A stretch of DNA of 64,000 bases from Streptomyces alanosinicus (GCF_014650595.1 NZ_BMVG01000012.1:124001-188000), one strand, 5' to 3'. Shown: positions 36,316 through 44,754, numbered from the stretch's first letter. Notes: generated by a model from the letters alone, not told the origin. Numbers and translations are program-made.

Positions 36316-36497
36316 CGCACCAGTCTCGCAAACCTGCAGACCGTGCCTCGAACGAGTTACGTGACGGCTGGGGTCGCGGGTCGTTGCCCGTGGCGAGATA
36401 CCGCCTACGGCACGCCGGAGGCGGTGACCCGGGCGGCGCAACCGTACGCACCGGGTAACGCGGGAATTCGCCCGCACGAGTACCGTATGGAGTGGAT

Positions 36498-36797
36498 ATG
36501 GGTGTTTTTGCACGACTCCTCCGTAAGCCGAAGGTGACTCCGGAGGCGACGGCCGCCGAGGCGGAGGCCGGTGCGGAGCCGGCAGCGGCCGAGGCGGAGG
36601 AAACGGAGTCGGCAGCGGCCGAGGCGGAGGCGACCGGATCGGCGGAGGCGACGGGTTCGGCCGGAGACGGGAGCGAGGACGGGGCGGCGCTGTCGGACGC
36701 CGCCGCGGACGACGCGTCCGAGGGCTCCGGCATCCCGAAGCAGCAGTCCGCCGAGGAGGCCGCCGACAACGAGGCCGGCGAAGGCGCCCGCAGGTAA
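36498..36797 (+). CDS. Small acidic Ala/Glu-rich protein
   Basis: 99 residues: a basic start (MGVFARLLRKPKVTPE) followed by a low-complexity Ala/Glu/Gly tract (TGSAEATGSAGDGS) and an acidic end. Probably disordered; no family recognised. GGAG lies 5 nt before the ATG. It is 24 bp upstream of the antitoxin-like gene on the same strand, so the two may be one transcript, divergent from miaA. Confidence 0.55.
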   Translation: MGVFARLLRKPKVTPEATAAEAEAGAEPAAAEAEETESAAAEAEATGSAEATGSAGDGSEDGAALSDAAADDASEGSGIPKQQSAEEAADNEAGEGARR

Positions 36798-36821
36798 CTG
36801 CCCCGCGAGGGAAGGTGGACC

Positions 36822-37106
36822 ATGGGTCTGTTGGACAACATGAAGGCCAAGCTCGGCCCGGCCAGGGACAAGGTGTCGGACCTCGCGCGGCAGCACGGGG
36901 ACAAGGTCCAGCACGGCCTCGACAAGGCCGCGCACGTCGTGGACGAGCGGACCAAGGGCAAGTACAGCGAGAAGATCCACGCGGGCACCGGCAAGGCCAA
37001 GGAAGCGATGGACCGTCTCGCGCACAAGGACGGTGCCGACGCGGAGACGGCCACCGGCGATCCGACGGTCCCGACCCGGCCGGAGGACCCGCCACCGGCT
37101 TCCTGA
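36822..37106 (+). CDS. MT0933-type antitoxin-like protein
   Basis: 94 residues, highly charged and helical (MGLLDNMKAKLGPARDKVSD..., AKEAMDRLAHKDG), matching the Rv0909/MT0933 antitoxin family pattern common in actinobacteria. In Mycobacterium its partner is the SRPBCC-type toxin Rv0910. No SRPBCC gene or other toxin is next to it here, so it may be an orphan or have another role. GGAAGG precedes the ATG by 6 nt. The tail (~25 residues) is Pro/Thr-rich. Confidence 0.7.
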   Translation: MGLLDNMKAKLGPARDKVSDLARQHGDKVQHGLDKAAHVVDERTKGKYSEKIHAGTGKAKEAMDRLAHKDGADAETATGDPTVPTRPEDPPPAS

Positions 37107-37447
37107 ATCTCTTCAGCGGCACGCGGATCGGCGGACGGTCGCGGAGCACGGTCGTACACACCGGCTCCCGGCCGTCCGCCGTTTGCGTGCGCGTACGCGC
37201 GCTCGTGCTCGTGCGCCCGCGCACGCTCTGCCTCTGGTGAGGGATGCGCCACGTACGCCGGGGCGCGCTCCTGGGGTACGCGCGTGCGAGCGCGCGGCGC
37301 GCGCCGTCCGGTGTGCCTCGTGCGAGCCGTGAGCTCCGGCGCACGAGCGTGCGCGCCGTAGCACGGGGCGCGGGGGCGCGGGGGCGCGGGGGCGCGGGGG
37401 CGCGGGGGCTGGGCACAAAGGCGCGGTGCGCGGGGGCGCGAGGCCCG
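37107..37447. other. Gene-free gap with extreme GC simple repeats
   Basis: 341 bp between convergent genes. It contains CGCGC-rich inverted stretches near 37190-37340 and the GGGGGCGC octamer array at 37365-37410. Every frame here is Arg/Ala/Pro noise. Confidence 0.6.
37365..37410. repeat. GGGGGCGC octamer tandem repeat
   Basis: Four exact copies at 37372-37403 flanked by partial units. The regularly spaced G5 runs on the + strand could fold as a G-quadruplex. Confidence 0.9.
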
Positions 37448-38161
37448 TTACGACCAGGTAGCCACCACGTAGCCCACGCCGTACGGTGCGGCCTCGTACA
37501 GCAGCGAGCCGCTGAGGTTCGCGTCTTCGGCGGCGCCGGCCAGGACCTGCCAGGGGGCCCGGCCGGAGGCCTTCAGTTCATAGGCCAGCTCGGCGTCCAG
37601 CGCCTTGACGCCCGCCACGTCCGCCGCGCCCAGCACGCGCGCGACCTCCGCGTCGAAGGGTGCCGCCCGCTCGTCCAGGTATCCGGGCGCCTTGAGCGTG
37701 CGGCACGCGCTGGCGTCTCCCATCACCAGCACCGCCGTCCGCCCGGCCCGGACGGCCAGCTCCCGTCCGGCGTCGGCACACCGCTCGGGCGCGAGCGGCT
37801 CCCCGACACCGAGCCCCTCGATCGGGGCATCCGACCAGCCCGTGCGTTCCAGCAGCCATGCGGCGACGGCGAGCGACGGCGGCAGCTCGCGCTCGCCGGG
37901 GGTGTCCGTCGCCGGGCCGAGGCGTACGTCGAGATCGACCCCGAAGCCCCGGAAAGATCCCCGGGCGCCCTGCGGAAACGATCCCCGTCGGCTCTGCTCG
38001 GCGGGTCCGAGCACCACCAGGAGGTCCGGGCGGGCGGCGGCGAGCACACCGAGCGCGTCGGTACAGGCCGCGCGCGCGGCGTCCATCTCGGGTGCGGCAC
38101 CCGCGGCGACCTCGGGCACGAGCAACGGCGGGCAGGGGCAGACGGCAGCGGCTACCAACAT
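37448..38161 (-). CDS. Class III extradiol dioxygenase-like (LigB-type) protein
   Basis: 237 residues, Ala-rich. The start MLVAAAVCPCPPLLVPEVA matches the actinobacterial relative Rv2728c, which also sits beside miaA, as I recall. The LigB-fold is suggested by LLVVLGPAEQS and VLVMGDASACRT, but the His residues that bind iron in true dioxygenases are not evident, so enzymatic activity is doubtful. Located between miaB and the miaA side, converging with the antitoxin-like gene. Confidence 0.75.
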   Translation of the reverse strand: MLVAAAVCPCPPLLVPEVAAGAAPEMDAARAACTDALGVLAAARPDLLVVLGPAEQSRRGSFPQGARGSFRGFGVDLDVRLGPATDTPGERELPPSLAVAAWLLERTGWSDAPIEGLGVGEPLAPERCADAGRELAVRAGRTAVLVMGDASACRTLKAPGYLDERAAPFDAEVARVLGAADVAGVKALDAELAYELKASGRAPWQVLAGAAEDANLSGSLLYEAAPYGVGYVVATWS

Positions 38162-38246
38162 GGTCGGCAGGTTAACGCCGTACGACGCCCGACTCAGCCC
38201 TCCGTGCGCAGATCGGCCGGATCGATCACCCTCAGGGGCAGGTCCG

Positions 38247-39770
38247 TCAGTCGCAGCCGCAGCCGGTCGCCACCGCCGCCAGCGGCTCCGGGACGCCGAT
38301 CTTCGGCAGGCCCAGCATCACACCCGCCGGCTTGACGGACTCGGCGGCGGTGCGCTTCTCCCAGGCGTCCCCGGCGCGCGTGCGGCGCACGGCGAGGACG
38401 GGTCCCTCGGCCAGGAGGTGGTGCGGGGCGGCGTAGGTCACCTCGACGGTGACCACGTCGCCGGGGCGGACGTCCTGCTCCGGCTTGGTGAAGTGGACGA
38501 GGCGGTTGTCGGTGGCGCGGCCGGAGAGCCGGTGCGTGGCGCCGTCCTTGCGGCCCTCGCCCTCGGCGACCATCAGCTCCAGGGTGCGGCCGACCTGCTT
38601 CTTGTTCTCCTCCCAGGAGATCTCCTCCTGGAGGGCGACGAGCCGCTCGTAGCGCGCCTGGACGACTTCCTTGGGGATCTGGTTGTCCATGGTCGCGGCC
38701 GGGGTGCCCGGGCGCTTGGAGTACTGGAAGGTGAAGGCCTGCGCGAAGCGCGCCTCGCGGACGACGTGCAGGGTCTGCTCGAAGTCCTCTTCCGTCTCTC
38801 CCGGGAAGCCCACGATGATGTCGGTGGTGATCGCGGCGTGCGGGATGGCCGCCCGCACCTTCTCGATGATCCCGAGGTAGCGCTCCTGCCGGTAGGAGCG
38901 GCGCATCGCCTTCAGTACGGTGTCCGAGCCGGACTGCAGCGGCATGTGCAGCTGCGGCATCACGTTCGGGGTCTCGGCCATGGCGGCGATGACGTCGTCC
39001 GTGAAGTCGCGCGGGTGCGGGGAGGTGAAGCGGACCCGCTCCAGGCCCTCGATGTTCCCGCAGGCGCGCAGCAGCTTGCTGAAGGCCTCACGGTCGCCGA
39101 TGTCGGAGCCGTAGGCGTTGACGTTCTGCCCGAGCAGCGTGATCTCGCTGACGCCTTCCGCCACCAGCGCCTCGGCCTCGGCGAGGATGTCTCCGGGCCG
39201 GCGGTCCTTCTCCTTGCCGCGCAGGGCCGGGACGATGCAGAAGGTGCAGGTGTTGTTGCAGCCGACGGAGATCGACACCCAGGCCGCGTAGGCGCTCTCG
39301 CGCCGGGTCGGCAGCGTGGACGGGAAGGCCTCCAGCGACTCGGCGATCTCGACCTGCGCCTCCTCCTGCACGCGGGCGCGCTCCAGGAGGACCGGCAGCT
39401 TGCCGATGTTGTGCGTGCCGAAGACGACGTCCACCCAGGGCGCCTTCTTCACGATGGTGTCGCGGTCCTTCTGGGCGAGGCAGCCGCCGACCGCGATCTG
39501 CATGCCGGGCCGTGAGGCCTTCCTCGGTGCGAGCCGGCCGAGGTTGCCGTACAGCCGGTTGTCGGCGTTCTCACGCACGGCGCACGTGTTGAACACGACC
39601 ACGTCGGCGTCCCCGTCCGCCCCCTCGGGCGCCCGCACGTAACCGGCCTCTTCGAGGAGCCCGGCCAGGCGCTCGGAATCGTGGACGTTCATCTGGCACC
39701 CATAGGTGCGGATCTCGTAACTCTTGGGTGCTTGAACGTCCACTGCGGGGCTCCGGTCGCTGCTGGTCAT
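38247..39770 (-). CDS. miaB: tRNA-2-methylthio-N6-dimethylallyladenosine synthase
   Basis: 507 residues, radical-SAM methylthiotransferase completing ms2i6A37 after MiaA. The N-terminal UPF0004 domain holds its cluster cysteines C25, C63 and C97; the radical SAM cluster is C171-x3-C175-x2-C178 (SVGCNNTCTFC). A TRAM domain (about 375-445) and a short C-terminal extension ending in GCGCD follow. No Shine-Dalgarno; a TACCCT box (39782-39777) ends 6 nt before the ATG, indicating leaderless translation. Confidence 0.96.
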   Translation of the reverse strand: MTSSDRSPAVDVQAPKSYEIRTYGCQMNVHDSERLAGLLEEAGYVRAPEGADGDADVVVFNTCAVRENADNRLYGNLGRLAPRKASRPGMQIAVGGCLAQKDRDTIVKKAPWVDVVFGTHNIGKLPVLLERARVQEEAQVEIAESLEAFPSTLPTRRESAYAAWVSISVGCNNTCTFCIVPALRGKEKDRRPGDILAEAEALVAEGVSEITLLGQNVNAYGSDIGDREAFSKLLRACGNIEGLERVRFTSPHPRDFTDDVIAAMAETPNVMPQLHMPLQSGSDTVLKAMRRSYRQERYLGIIEKVRAAIPHAAITTDIIVGFPGETEEDFEQTLHVVREARFAQAFTFQYSKRPGTPAATMDNQIPKEVVQARYERLVALQEEISWEENKKQVGRTLELMVAEGEGRKDGATHRLSGRATDNRLVHFTKPEQDVRPGDVVTVEVTYAAPHHLLAEGPVLAVRRTRAGDAWEKRTAAESVKPAGVMLGLPKIGVPEPLAAVATGCGCD

Positions 39771-40096
39771 GAGTCAAGGGTAGGCGGTGCGGGAACCGCA
39801 CCGGGACGGCCGGCCGCGGGGACAATCCCTCATCACGCCTCGGCGCAGCGGACAGTGATCCAGAGCGGAGGACCGGCCGAGGTCCGCTGCGAGCGGTGCT
39901 CAGGGCCGAGCGGACGACAGGGTGGCGGGGGGATCACACGTCGCGGAGCTGTCGGACGCGGAACGTTATCGTGATCAGTTCGCCGAGGTCCGTGCCGGAG
40001 GCGGCGACGCCACGTATCACGTGATGCGCGGCTGGAGCCGGCGGACGGCCTGGCCGTGCCCGGCGCACCTGGAGTCATGATGCGAGGAGTTCCACT
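39771..40096. other. Divergent gap between miaB and GalU-like gene
   Basis: 326 bp. The miaB -10 candidate is at 39782-39777. Further on the sequence shows no gene; GCGAGGAG at 40082-40089 is the Shine-Dalgarno of the gene at 40097. No promoter for that gene stands out. Confidence 0.4.
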
Positions 40097-40921
40097 GTGA
40101 CCACCGTCCGAAAGGCCGTCATCGCCGCCGCGGGACTGGGGACGCGCATGTTCCCGATCACGAAGGTGGTCGAGAAGGCGATGCTGCCCATCGGCCGCCG
40201 GCCCACGATCGACTACGTCGTCCGGGAGTGCGCTGCTGCCGGCGTCGAAGAGATCGCCATCGTGGTGCGCAAGGGCAGCACGCAGATCCAGCGGTACTAC
40301 GGAGACGACAGTGAGCTTCGTGCCCTGCTGAACCGACGCGGGTGGGCGGAGAAGGCGCGCGCTCTGGACGAGATCAGCTCCGTCCCCTCGATCACTTTCA
40401 TCGAGCAGTCCCTGGAAGACAGCTACGGAACCGCGCTGCCCGTGATGCTCGCCGAGGACTTCGTCGCCGGCGACAGCTTCTTCTACCTCTCCAGCGACGA
40501 CCTGCTCGTGGACGAGCCCGGCTGGTCGACCCTGGCGGAGCTGGGGCGCCAAGCCGCGGGAGGATACGCGCTCGTGGGCCAGCCGGTCACCAAGGCCGCT
40601 CTGGAGCGCTATGGCCGCCTCCAAACGGCCGAGGCCGACGGCCGACTGGTGCTGACGGATCTCATCGAGAAGGACAGCCGGCCGGCCGACGGCGGCCAGG
40701 CTCTGATCAATATCAGCAGGTACGCCTTTCCCGGAGAATTCCTTTCCGTGCTGGCCACATTGGCCACGCACGAAGAGTCGGGGGAATACCGGCTCACTGA
40801 CGGGCTGCTGGAAGTCGTCCGTTCCCAGCCCGTCGCCGTAACCGTCGGCCGCGGCAGCTACTTCGACCTCGGCAGCGAGCAGGGTCTCGCCGAAGCCACC
40901 CAGCACGTGGTCGGCGACTAG
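40097..40921 (+). CDS. GalU-like sugar-phosphate nucleotidyltransferase
   Basis: 274 residues, GTG start. The nucleotide-binding signature AAGLGTRMFPITKVVEKAMLPI (residues 10-31) and TIDYVVRECAAAGVEEIAIV are those of UTP--glucose-1-phosphate uridylyltransferases; the metal-binding Asp is in YLSSDDLL. It is about 25 residues shorter than GalU and quite diverged (QSLEDSYGTALPVMLAEDF in place of the usual QGLGHA motif), so another NTP or sugar phosphate is possible. Context is not a sugar cluster. It and the next gene appear inserted between the conserved miaB and downstream genes. Confidence 0.8.
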   Translation: MTTVRKAVIAAAGLGTRMFPITKVVEKAMLPIGRRPTIDYVVRECAAAGVEEIAIVVRKGSTQIQRYYGDDSELRALLNRRGWAEKARALDEISSVPSITFIEQSLEDSYGTALPVMLAEDFVAGDSFFYLSSDDLLVDEPGWSTLAELGRQAAGGYALVGQPVTKAALERYGRLQTAEADGRLVLTDLIEKDSRPADGGQALINISRYAFPGEFLSVLATLATHEESGEYRLTDGLLEVVRSQPVAVTVGRGSYFDLGSEQGLAEATQHVVGD

Positions 40922-41105
40922 CACTTCAACCGACACCGGCACGATTCAAGTCCTGGCTCACTCGATATCCGGTCGGCCAAGGCCGGTGTGATCAGCGATC
41001 AGGAGCGGACGGACGACGCGCAGTCGGCCCAGCGAAGCGTGTGCGTGGCTGCGCGGCTTCCGACGTCCACGAATCCGCCCAGGACGCCGAGAACCGTCCA
41101 TCAGC

Positions 41106-41462
41106 TCAGCCGGCGAACCATGGAACACGGCAAGCGTGCGGCGCCGTTCCTTCCGGGCACAACGACTTGATCACTGCCTTGCGGATCGCCCGCCACGTCC
41201 GCAGGGAACACGCCAAGTGGACGCGCAGCTCAACCACTTCCCGCTCCCCGCTGTGATGGCCAGGATGCTCGAAGGCCCACTGCTCCGCCAGAAAGCCATA
41301 GATTTCAGCAGTCGCCAGGTCACTATCAGGAGAGGTGCACGCAACGTCCGCCTTGACGGCCGTGGCACTCCGGCACCCGACCGCCCGGTCGACGAGTTCC
41401 CTGACCCATGCCAGCCCCTGCTCGTCCGCGTACAAGCCGAACCTCAGAATGCGCATCCTCAT
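41106..41462 (-). CDS. Hypothetical protein
   Basis: 118 residues (MRMRILRFGLYADEQGLAWV...). Normal amino-acid composition with an amphipathic C-terminal half (CSLRTWRAIRKAVIKSLC), three cysteines, no recognised family. The codon third positions are less GC-rich than in surrounding genes, in line with an acquired segment. A second ATG two codons later has GAGG just upstream. The 184 bp between it and the GalU-like gene show nothing. Confidence 0.55.
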   Translation of the reverse strand: MRMRILRFGLYADEQGLAWVRELVDRAVGCRSATAVKADVACTSPDSDLATAEIYGFLAEQWAFEHPGHHSGEREVVELRVHLACSLRTWRAIRKAVIKSLCPEGTAPHACRVPWFAG

Positions 41463-41555
41463 GATGGAGCGAAGCTACACCGAGGCCGCCCACGGCCCCG
41501 GCGGCCTTCGGAAACCCCGTGGAGCCGGCGTGCTCGCTGTGCCTAGGGTCGCGCC

Positions 41556-41915
41556 ATGAGTACTCGCACTTTCCGGATCACCGTCCGCGGCGCCTTCGAC
41601 GGCCTCACCGAAGCGCAGCGGGCCGCGCTGCTGGCCGGCGCCGCCGAGCACGACGTGCTGCGTGCCGCCTTCGCACCCGAGGGCACCCTCACCTACGACA
41701 TCGCCGCCAGGCCGGCCTTCGTCTTCCGCTTCTCCGCCGCCGGGGAGGAAGAGGAGGACATCCTGGAGGCGACCGAGCGGGCCGAGGCGGCGGCGCGCGG
41801 CTGGCTCGCCGAGCGCGGCTACAGCTTCAAGAACCTCCGCTCCACCGCCGAAGACCTCTCCCAGGCGCCGATGGGCAAGCGGCAGCGGCGCGCGGCACGT
41901 TCCAGCGGCTCATGA
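41556..41915 (+). CDS. DUF6204 family protein
   Basis: 119 residues. RTFRITVRGAFDGLTEAQRAALL, EHDVLRAAFAPEGTLTYD and GYSFKNLRSTAEDLSQAPMGKRQRR are the conserved blocks of a small actinobacterial family of unknown function. The fold looks like a ferredoxin-like alpha/beta sandwich. No Shine-Dalgarno; TAGGGT (41544-41549) ends 6 nt before the ATG, so probably leaderless. Confidence 0.8.
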   Translation: MSTRTFRITVRGAFDGLTEAQRAALLAGAAEHDVLRAAFAPEGTLTYDIAARPAFVFRFSAAGEEEEDILEATERAEAAARGWLAERGYSFKNLRSTAEDLSQAPMGKRQRRAARSSGS

Positions 41916-41941
41916 AGCGGCGTACTTCCAAGGCCTATAAA

Positions 41942-41955
41942 CTTGACTACTCAAG
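41942..41955. promoter_or_regulatory. Candidate MarR operator
   Basis: CTTGA-CTAC-TCAAG, a perfect 5-bp-arm inverted repeat, lies directly upstream of the MarR gene and overlaps the AAGGAG Shine-Dalgarno (41953-41958). A TATAAA stretch precedes it. MarR proteins typically bind such short palindromes at their own promoters. Confidence 0.45.
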
Positions 41956-41964
41956 GAGATGGCA

Positions 41965-42015
41965 ATGAATCCCGGCCATGACGCCGGGGCAGACGGTGGC
42001 GGCGGCGATGAGTGA
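41965..42015 (+). CDS. Possible 16-residue leader ORF overlapping marR start
   Basis: ATG at 41965, 6 nt after AAGGAG, opens a 16-codon frame rich in Gly/Asp that stops with TGA at 42013-42015, overlapping the ATG (42008) of the MarR gene in another frame. It has the best Shine-Dalgarno in this region, so translation of the regulator may be coupled to it. Confidence 0.4.
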   Translation: MNPGHDAGADGGGGDE

Positions 42016-42451
42016 CTCCCTGGACGCGACGCTGCGGCTGGTACGGGCCCAGGCGGCGCTCGTGCGGCGCTTCGACTCCCGGCTGAGCGGCCTGCACGGT
42101 GTCAGCCTCACCGACTTCACCCTGCTGCTCCGGCTGGGACAGGCGCCCGGCGGCCGGATGCGCCGGGTGGACCTCGCCGGGGCACTGGGCCTGACGGCCT
42201 CCGGGGTCACACGCGGGCTGGCCCCGCTGGAGCGGATCGGCCTGGTGACCCGCGAGGCGGACGCCCGGGACGCGCGCGTGGCCTACGCCTCGCTGACCCC
42301 GACGGGCCGGCGACGGCTGAAGGAGATGGTCACCACAGCCGAGGAGACCGCCGCCGAGGTCTTCGCCCCAGCCGCGTGGAGCGTCGAGGACATCGCGCTG
42401 CTGTCGGCCCTGTTGACCCGCCTGGGCGGCAGGGGCCTGGCCGGTCACTGA
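42008..42451 (+). CDS. MarR-family transcriptional regulator
   Basis: 147 residues from MSDSLDATLRLV. The winged helix-turn-helix spans about 40-115: LLLRLGQAPGGRMRRVDLAGALGLTASGVTRGLAPLERIGLV, and the wing DARDARVAYASLTPTGRRRL. An in-frame ATG ten codons upstream (41978) is an alternative start. It lacks an adjacent transporter or enzyme gene; only DUF6204 precedes it, so its target and ligand are unknown. Confidence 0.9.
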   Translation: MSDSLDATLRLVRAQAALVRRFDSRLSGLHGVSLTDFTLLLRLGQAPGGRMRRVDLAGALGLTASGVTRGLAPLERIGLVTREADARDARVAYASLTPTGRRRLKEMVTTAEETAAEVFAPAAWSVEDIALLSALLTRLGGRGLAGH

Positions 42452-42532
42452 GCCTGCGGAGGGACACCGCCGGCTCCCGAGCGGGTTGGCCGTCCTCGTG
42501 GCTCCGCGCCGTCCCCCGGCCGCACTGGCCGC

Positions 42533-42567
42533 ACCGGCCGCCGTCCGCACCCGAGGCGGCGGCCGGT
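42533..42567 (+). terminator. Probable terminator after the MarR gene
   Basis: ACCGGCCGCC (42533-42542) pairs with GGCGGCCGGT (42558-42567) around 15 nt, followed by CTTC. The remaining sequence from 42452 to 42781 contains no gene. Confidence 0.45.
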
Positions 42568-42781
42568 CTTCAATGTGCCACCGAAACCCGGGCTTTCGGT
42601 CGCGTATGACGCGAACTCGCCGTGTCACAGCTCACGTTGAGGTGTGGCCGGATTGTGAGGGAATCGCGCAGGGGCGCATGGGATGCTCATGGCTCACCAC
42701 GAGTTACCGGCCGGTACGAACCCCGAGTGGACCGTCGGCCCGGTACCTCTCTGCCACCCCCCACCGCACACGGGACCCACC

Positions 42782-44263
42782 ATGCACCGACGCATGCGGC
42801 ACAGACGTGCCCTGCTGCCCGCCTTCGCCGTGACCAGCCTCTTCCTCGCCGCGGCCTGCTCCTCGACCACGCCGCACGCCGAACCGTCCTCAACCGCCGG
42901 GCACGGCCGGCAGATCGAGGTCGTCGACGGGCCCGCCGACGGCACGGACCACTCGCTCACCGTCGCGGCGGCGCCCGCCACTACCGCGACCGCCACGGCC
43001 GGACCGGCCGGCTCCGGGCAGCACGCGCGCAGAACCGGGCTTGCCATCAGCGCCTACGACAGCCACACCCGGCGAGCCGTGCTCTCCGACAAGCCTGCCC
43101 GCCACGGGAGTTCGTCCGGATCCCCAACGGACTCCCCCTCCCCCTCTCTCTCCGCCTCTGCCTCCCCCTCTCGCTCCCACTCCGCCTCCCCGAGCCCTTC
43201 CGGTGCCCCGCACCAGGCCGCCGTCGGCGATGTGATCGCCAGTGCGCCCGCGCCCGGGGCACCGCACGGGCTGCTCGCCAAGGTGACCAAGGTGATCGGC
43301 GAGACCCACGGCGGCACCGAGGTGCAGACGGAGCCCGCCGCACTGAACGCGCTGCTCGGCGATGACACGGCCAAGGGTGACGTGCCGGTCGACCCGTCGT
43401 CCTTCGCCGTGGACAAGCTGCTGCCCGATGTGAAGGTGTCCTGGGCGAAGACCGGTGACGTGCATGTCGGCCCGAAGGGTGCGACAGTGCCGCTCGGCAG
43501 CCTCCGGCTCGATGTGAGCGCCGGTATACCGACGGCCCAGGGCGCCCCGGCCTCGGCCGGCGCCTCGGTGAAGGGCTTCGTCCAGGTCGCCCCGAAGGTC
43601 GACTTCGCCTACGGCGGCTCCGGTACCGACGCACCACCCGGCTCCGCCTACCTCGGTGTGTCCGGCGACTGGACCTCCGGCTGGGCGGTCAAGGGCCGGG
43701 CCGCCGCGACGACCGGCACCGCGCTGCGGATCCCGTTCGCCAAGCTGCACGCCGATCCGGTCCTCCAGGTCGGCCCCGTCCCCGTCGTCGTCAACCTCGA
43801 CCTGACCTGTTATGTCCAGATCAGCGCCGACGGGCGGGTCACCGTCGATGTCCAGCAGAGCCTCAAGGGCGCCTTCAAGGCGGGCGGCACCTTCGGCCCG
43901 GCCAAGGGCTGGACGCCGGTCAGCTCCTCGACCATGAAGAGCACCCCCGTGCACGCCTCCGTCAGCACCGACGGAAGCCTGAAGACGGCGCTCGGCGCCG
44001 AGGCCTCGGTCGGCCTCTACGGCGCCGTGGGTGTCAGCGCCGACCTGGCTCCGTATCTGCGCGGCGAGGCCGCCGGCACCGTCACCACCGGCTCCGCCGG
44101 CACCCCGGCGAAGAGCAAGGGCGCCTGGAGTGTGTACGGCGGGGTCGACTTGTCCGGGACCCTGCGGCTCCAGCTGTCCGTCTTCGGGACACCGATCATC
44201 CAACGGAGCATCCCGCTGGGCGCGTTGCACCGCGAGTGGAAGCTGGCGGCCGGCACGTTCTGA
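42782..44263 (+). CDS. Putative secreted lipoprotein, unknown function
   Basis: 493 residues. Basic N-terminus, hydrophobic core (LLPAFAVTSLFLAAAC) and lipobox LAAAC at about 22-26 predict a membrane-anchored lipoprotein. A Ser/Pro-rich low-complexity linker (about 105-140, SPSPSLSASASPSRSHSASP) leads to a ~320-residue beta-rich domain with many GxxVPLGSL-like and VNLDL strands. No family recognised; the domain recalls large secreted adhesin-like or surface proteins. Start chosen at the first Met before the signal sequence; the frame extends 33 codons upstream. A single transcription unit. Confidence 0.8.
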   Translation: MHRRMRHRRALLPAFAVTSLFLAAACSSTTPHAEPSSTAGHGRQIEVVDGPADGTDHSLTVAAAPATTATATAGPAGSGQHARRTGLAISAYDSHTRRAVLSDKPARHGSSSGSPTDSPSPSLSASASPSRSHSASPSPSGAPHQAAVGDVIASAPAPGAPHGLLAKVTKVIGETHGGTEVQTEPAALNALLGDDTAKGDVPVDPSSFAVDKLLPDVKVSWAKTGDVHVGPKGATVPLGSLRLDVSAGIPTAQGAPASAGASVKGFVQVAPKVDFAYGGSGTDAPPGSAYLGVSGDWTSGWAVKGRAAATTGTALRIPFAKLHADPVLQVGPVPVVVNLDLTCYVQISADGRVTVDVQQSLKGAFKAGGTFGPAKGWTPVSSSTMKSTPVHASVSTDGSLKTALGAEASVGLYGAVGVSADLAPYLRGEAAGTVTTGSAGTPAKSKGAWSVYGGVDLSGTLRLQLSVFGTPIIQRSIPLGALHREWKLAAGTF

Positions 44264-44290
44264 CCCGCGCCCGGCTCCGGATCCTCCTCC

Positions 44291-44345
44291 AGGCGTCTGT
44301 TCCGATCCAGGCGTTCTGTTCCGATCTAGGCGCTCTGTTCCGAAG
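44291..44345. repeat. Three 18-19-bp direct repeats at a gene end
   Basis: AGGCGTCTGTTCCGATCC, AGGCGTTCTGTTCCGATCT and AGGCGCTCTGTTCCGAAG follow head to tail from 44291, 44309 and 44328. The third encodes the C-terminus of the pyrophosphohydrolase gene and the stop codon lies at the junction. Confidence 0.85.
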
Positions 44346-44754
44346 CGCCGGTCCGTGCCGCCGGTATCCAGCCCTGGTGGCGCAGTACGGACGACACGTC
44401 CGGTGCGCGATAGTGCTCCCCCTTGAGGACCTTGCCGTCGGCCCGGCGGGCGACCTGCCCGTCCGGGCCGAGCTTGCTCATGTTGGCCCGGTGGATCTCG
44501 GCGATCACCTGGTCGAGGTCGATTCCGTGGACCAGCGCCGTGCCGTACGCCACATAGACCACGTCCGCCAGTTCGTGCGCGAGCTTGTCCAGCGGGCCGT
44601 CGACCGCGACCTCGGCGACTTCCGCGGCCTCCTCGGCGAGCAGTTCCCCACGGTGCGCGGCCAGTTCGGGGTCCACCTCCGTCGGCGTACTGCGGGCGTC
44701 GAGGCCGAAGGCGCGGTGGAACTCCTGGACGAGATCGGCGGGTGAAGTACTCAT
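44326..44754 (-). CDS. MazG-like nucleotide pyrophosphohydrolase
   Basis: 142 residues of the all-alpha NTP pyrophosphohydrolase superfamily. The metal-binding pattern is ELLAEEAAEVAEV with HELADVVYVAYG (ExxE...ExxD type), and ANMSKLGPDGQVARRADGKVLKGEHY is the C-terminal signature of a subgroup near phosphoribosyl-ATP pyrophosphohydrolase. Substrate is probably a (non-canonical) nucleotide. No Shine-Dalgarno; TAGAGT (44766-44761) ends 6 nt before the ATG, so a leaderless message is likely. The last ~10 residues derive from a tandem repeat. Confidence 0.85.
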   Translation of the reverse strand: MSTSPADLVQEFHRAFGLDARSTPTEVDPELAAHRGELLAEEAAEVAEVAVDGPLDKLAHELADVVYVAYGTALVHGIDLDQVIAEIHRANMSKLGPDGQVARRADGKVLKGEHYRAPDVSSVLRHQGWIPAARTGASEQSA

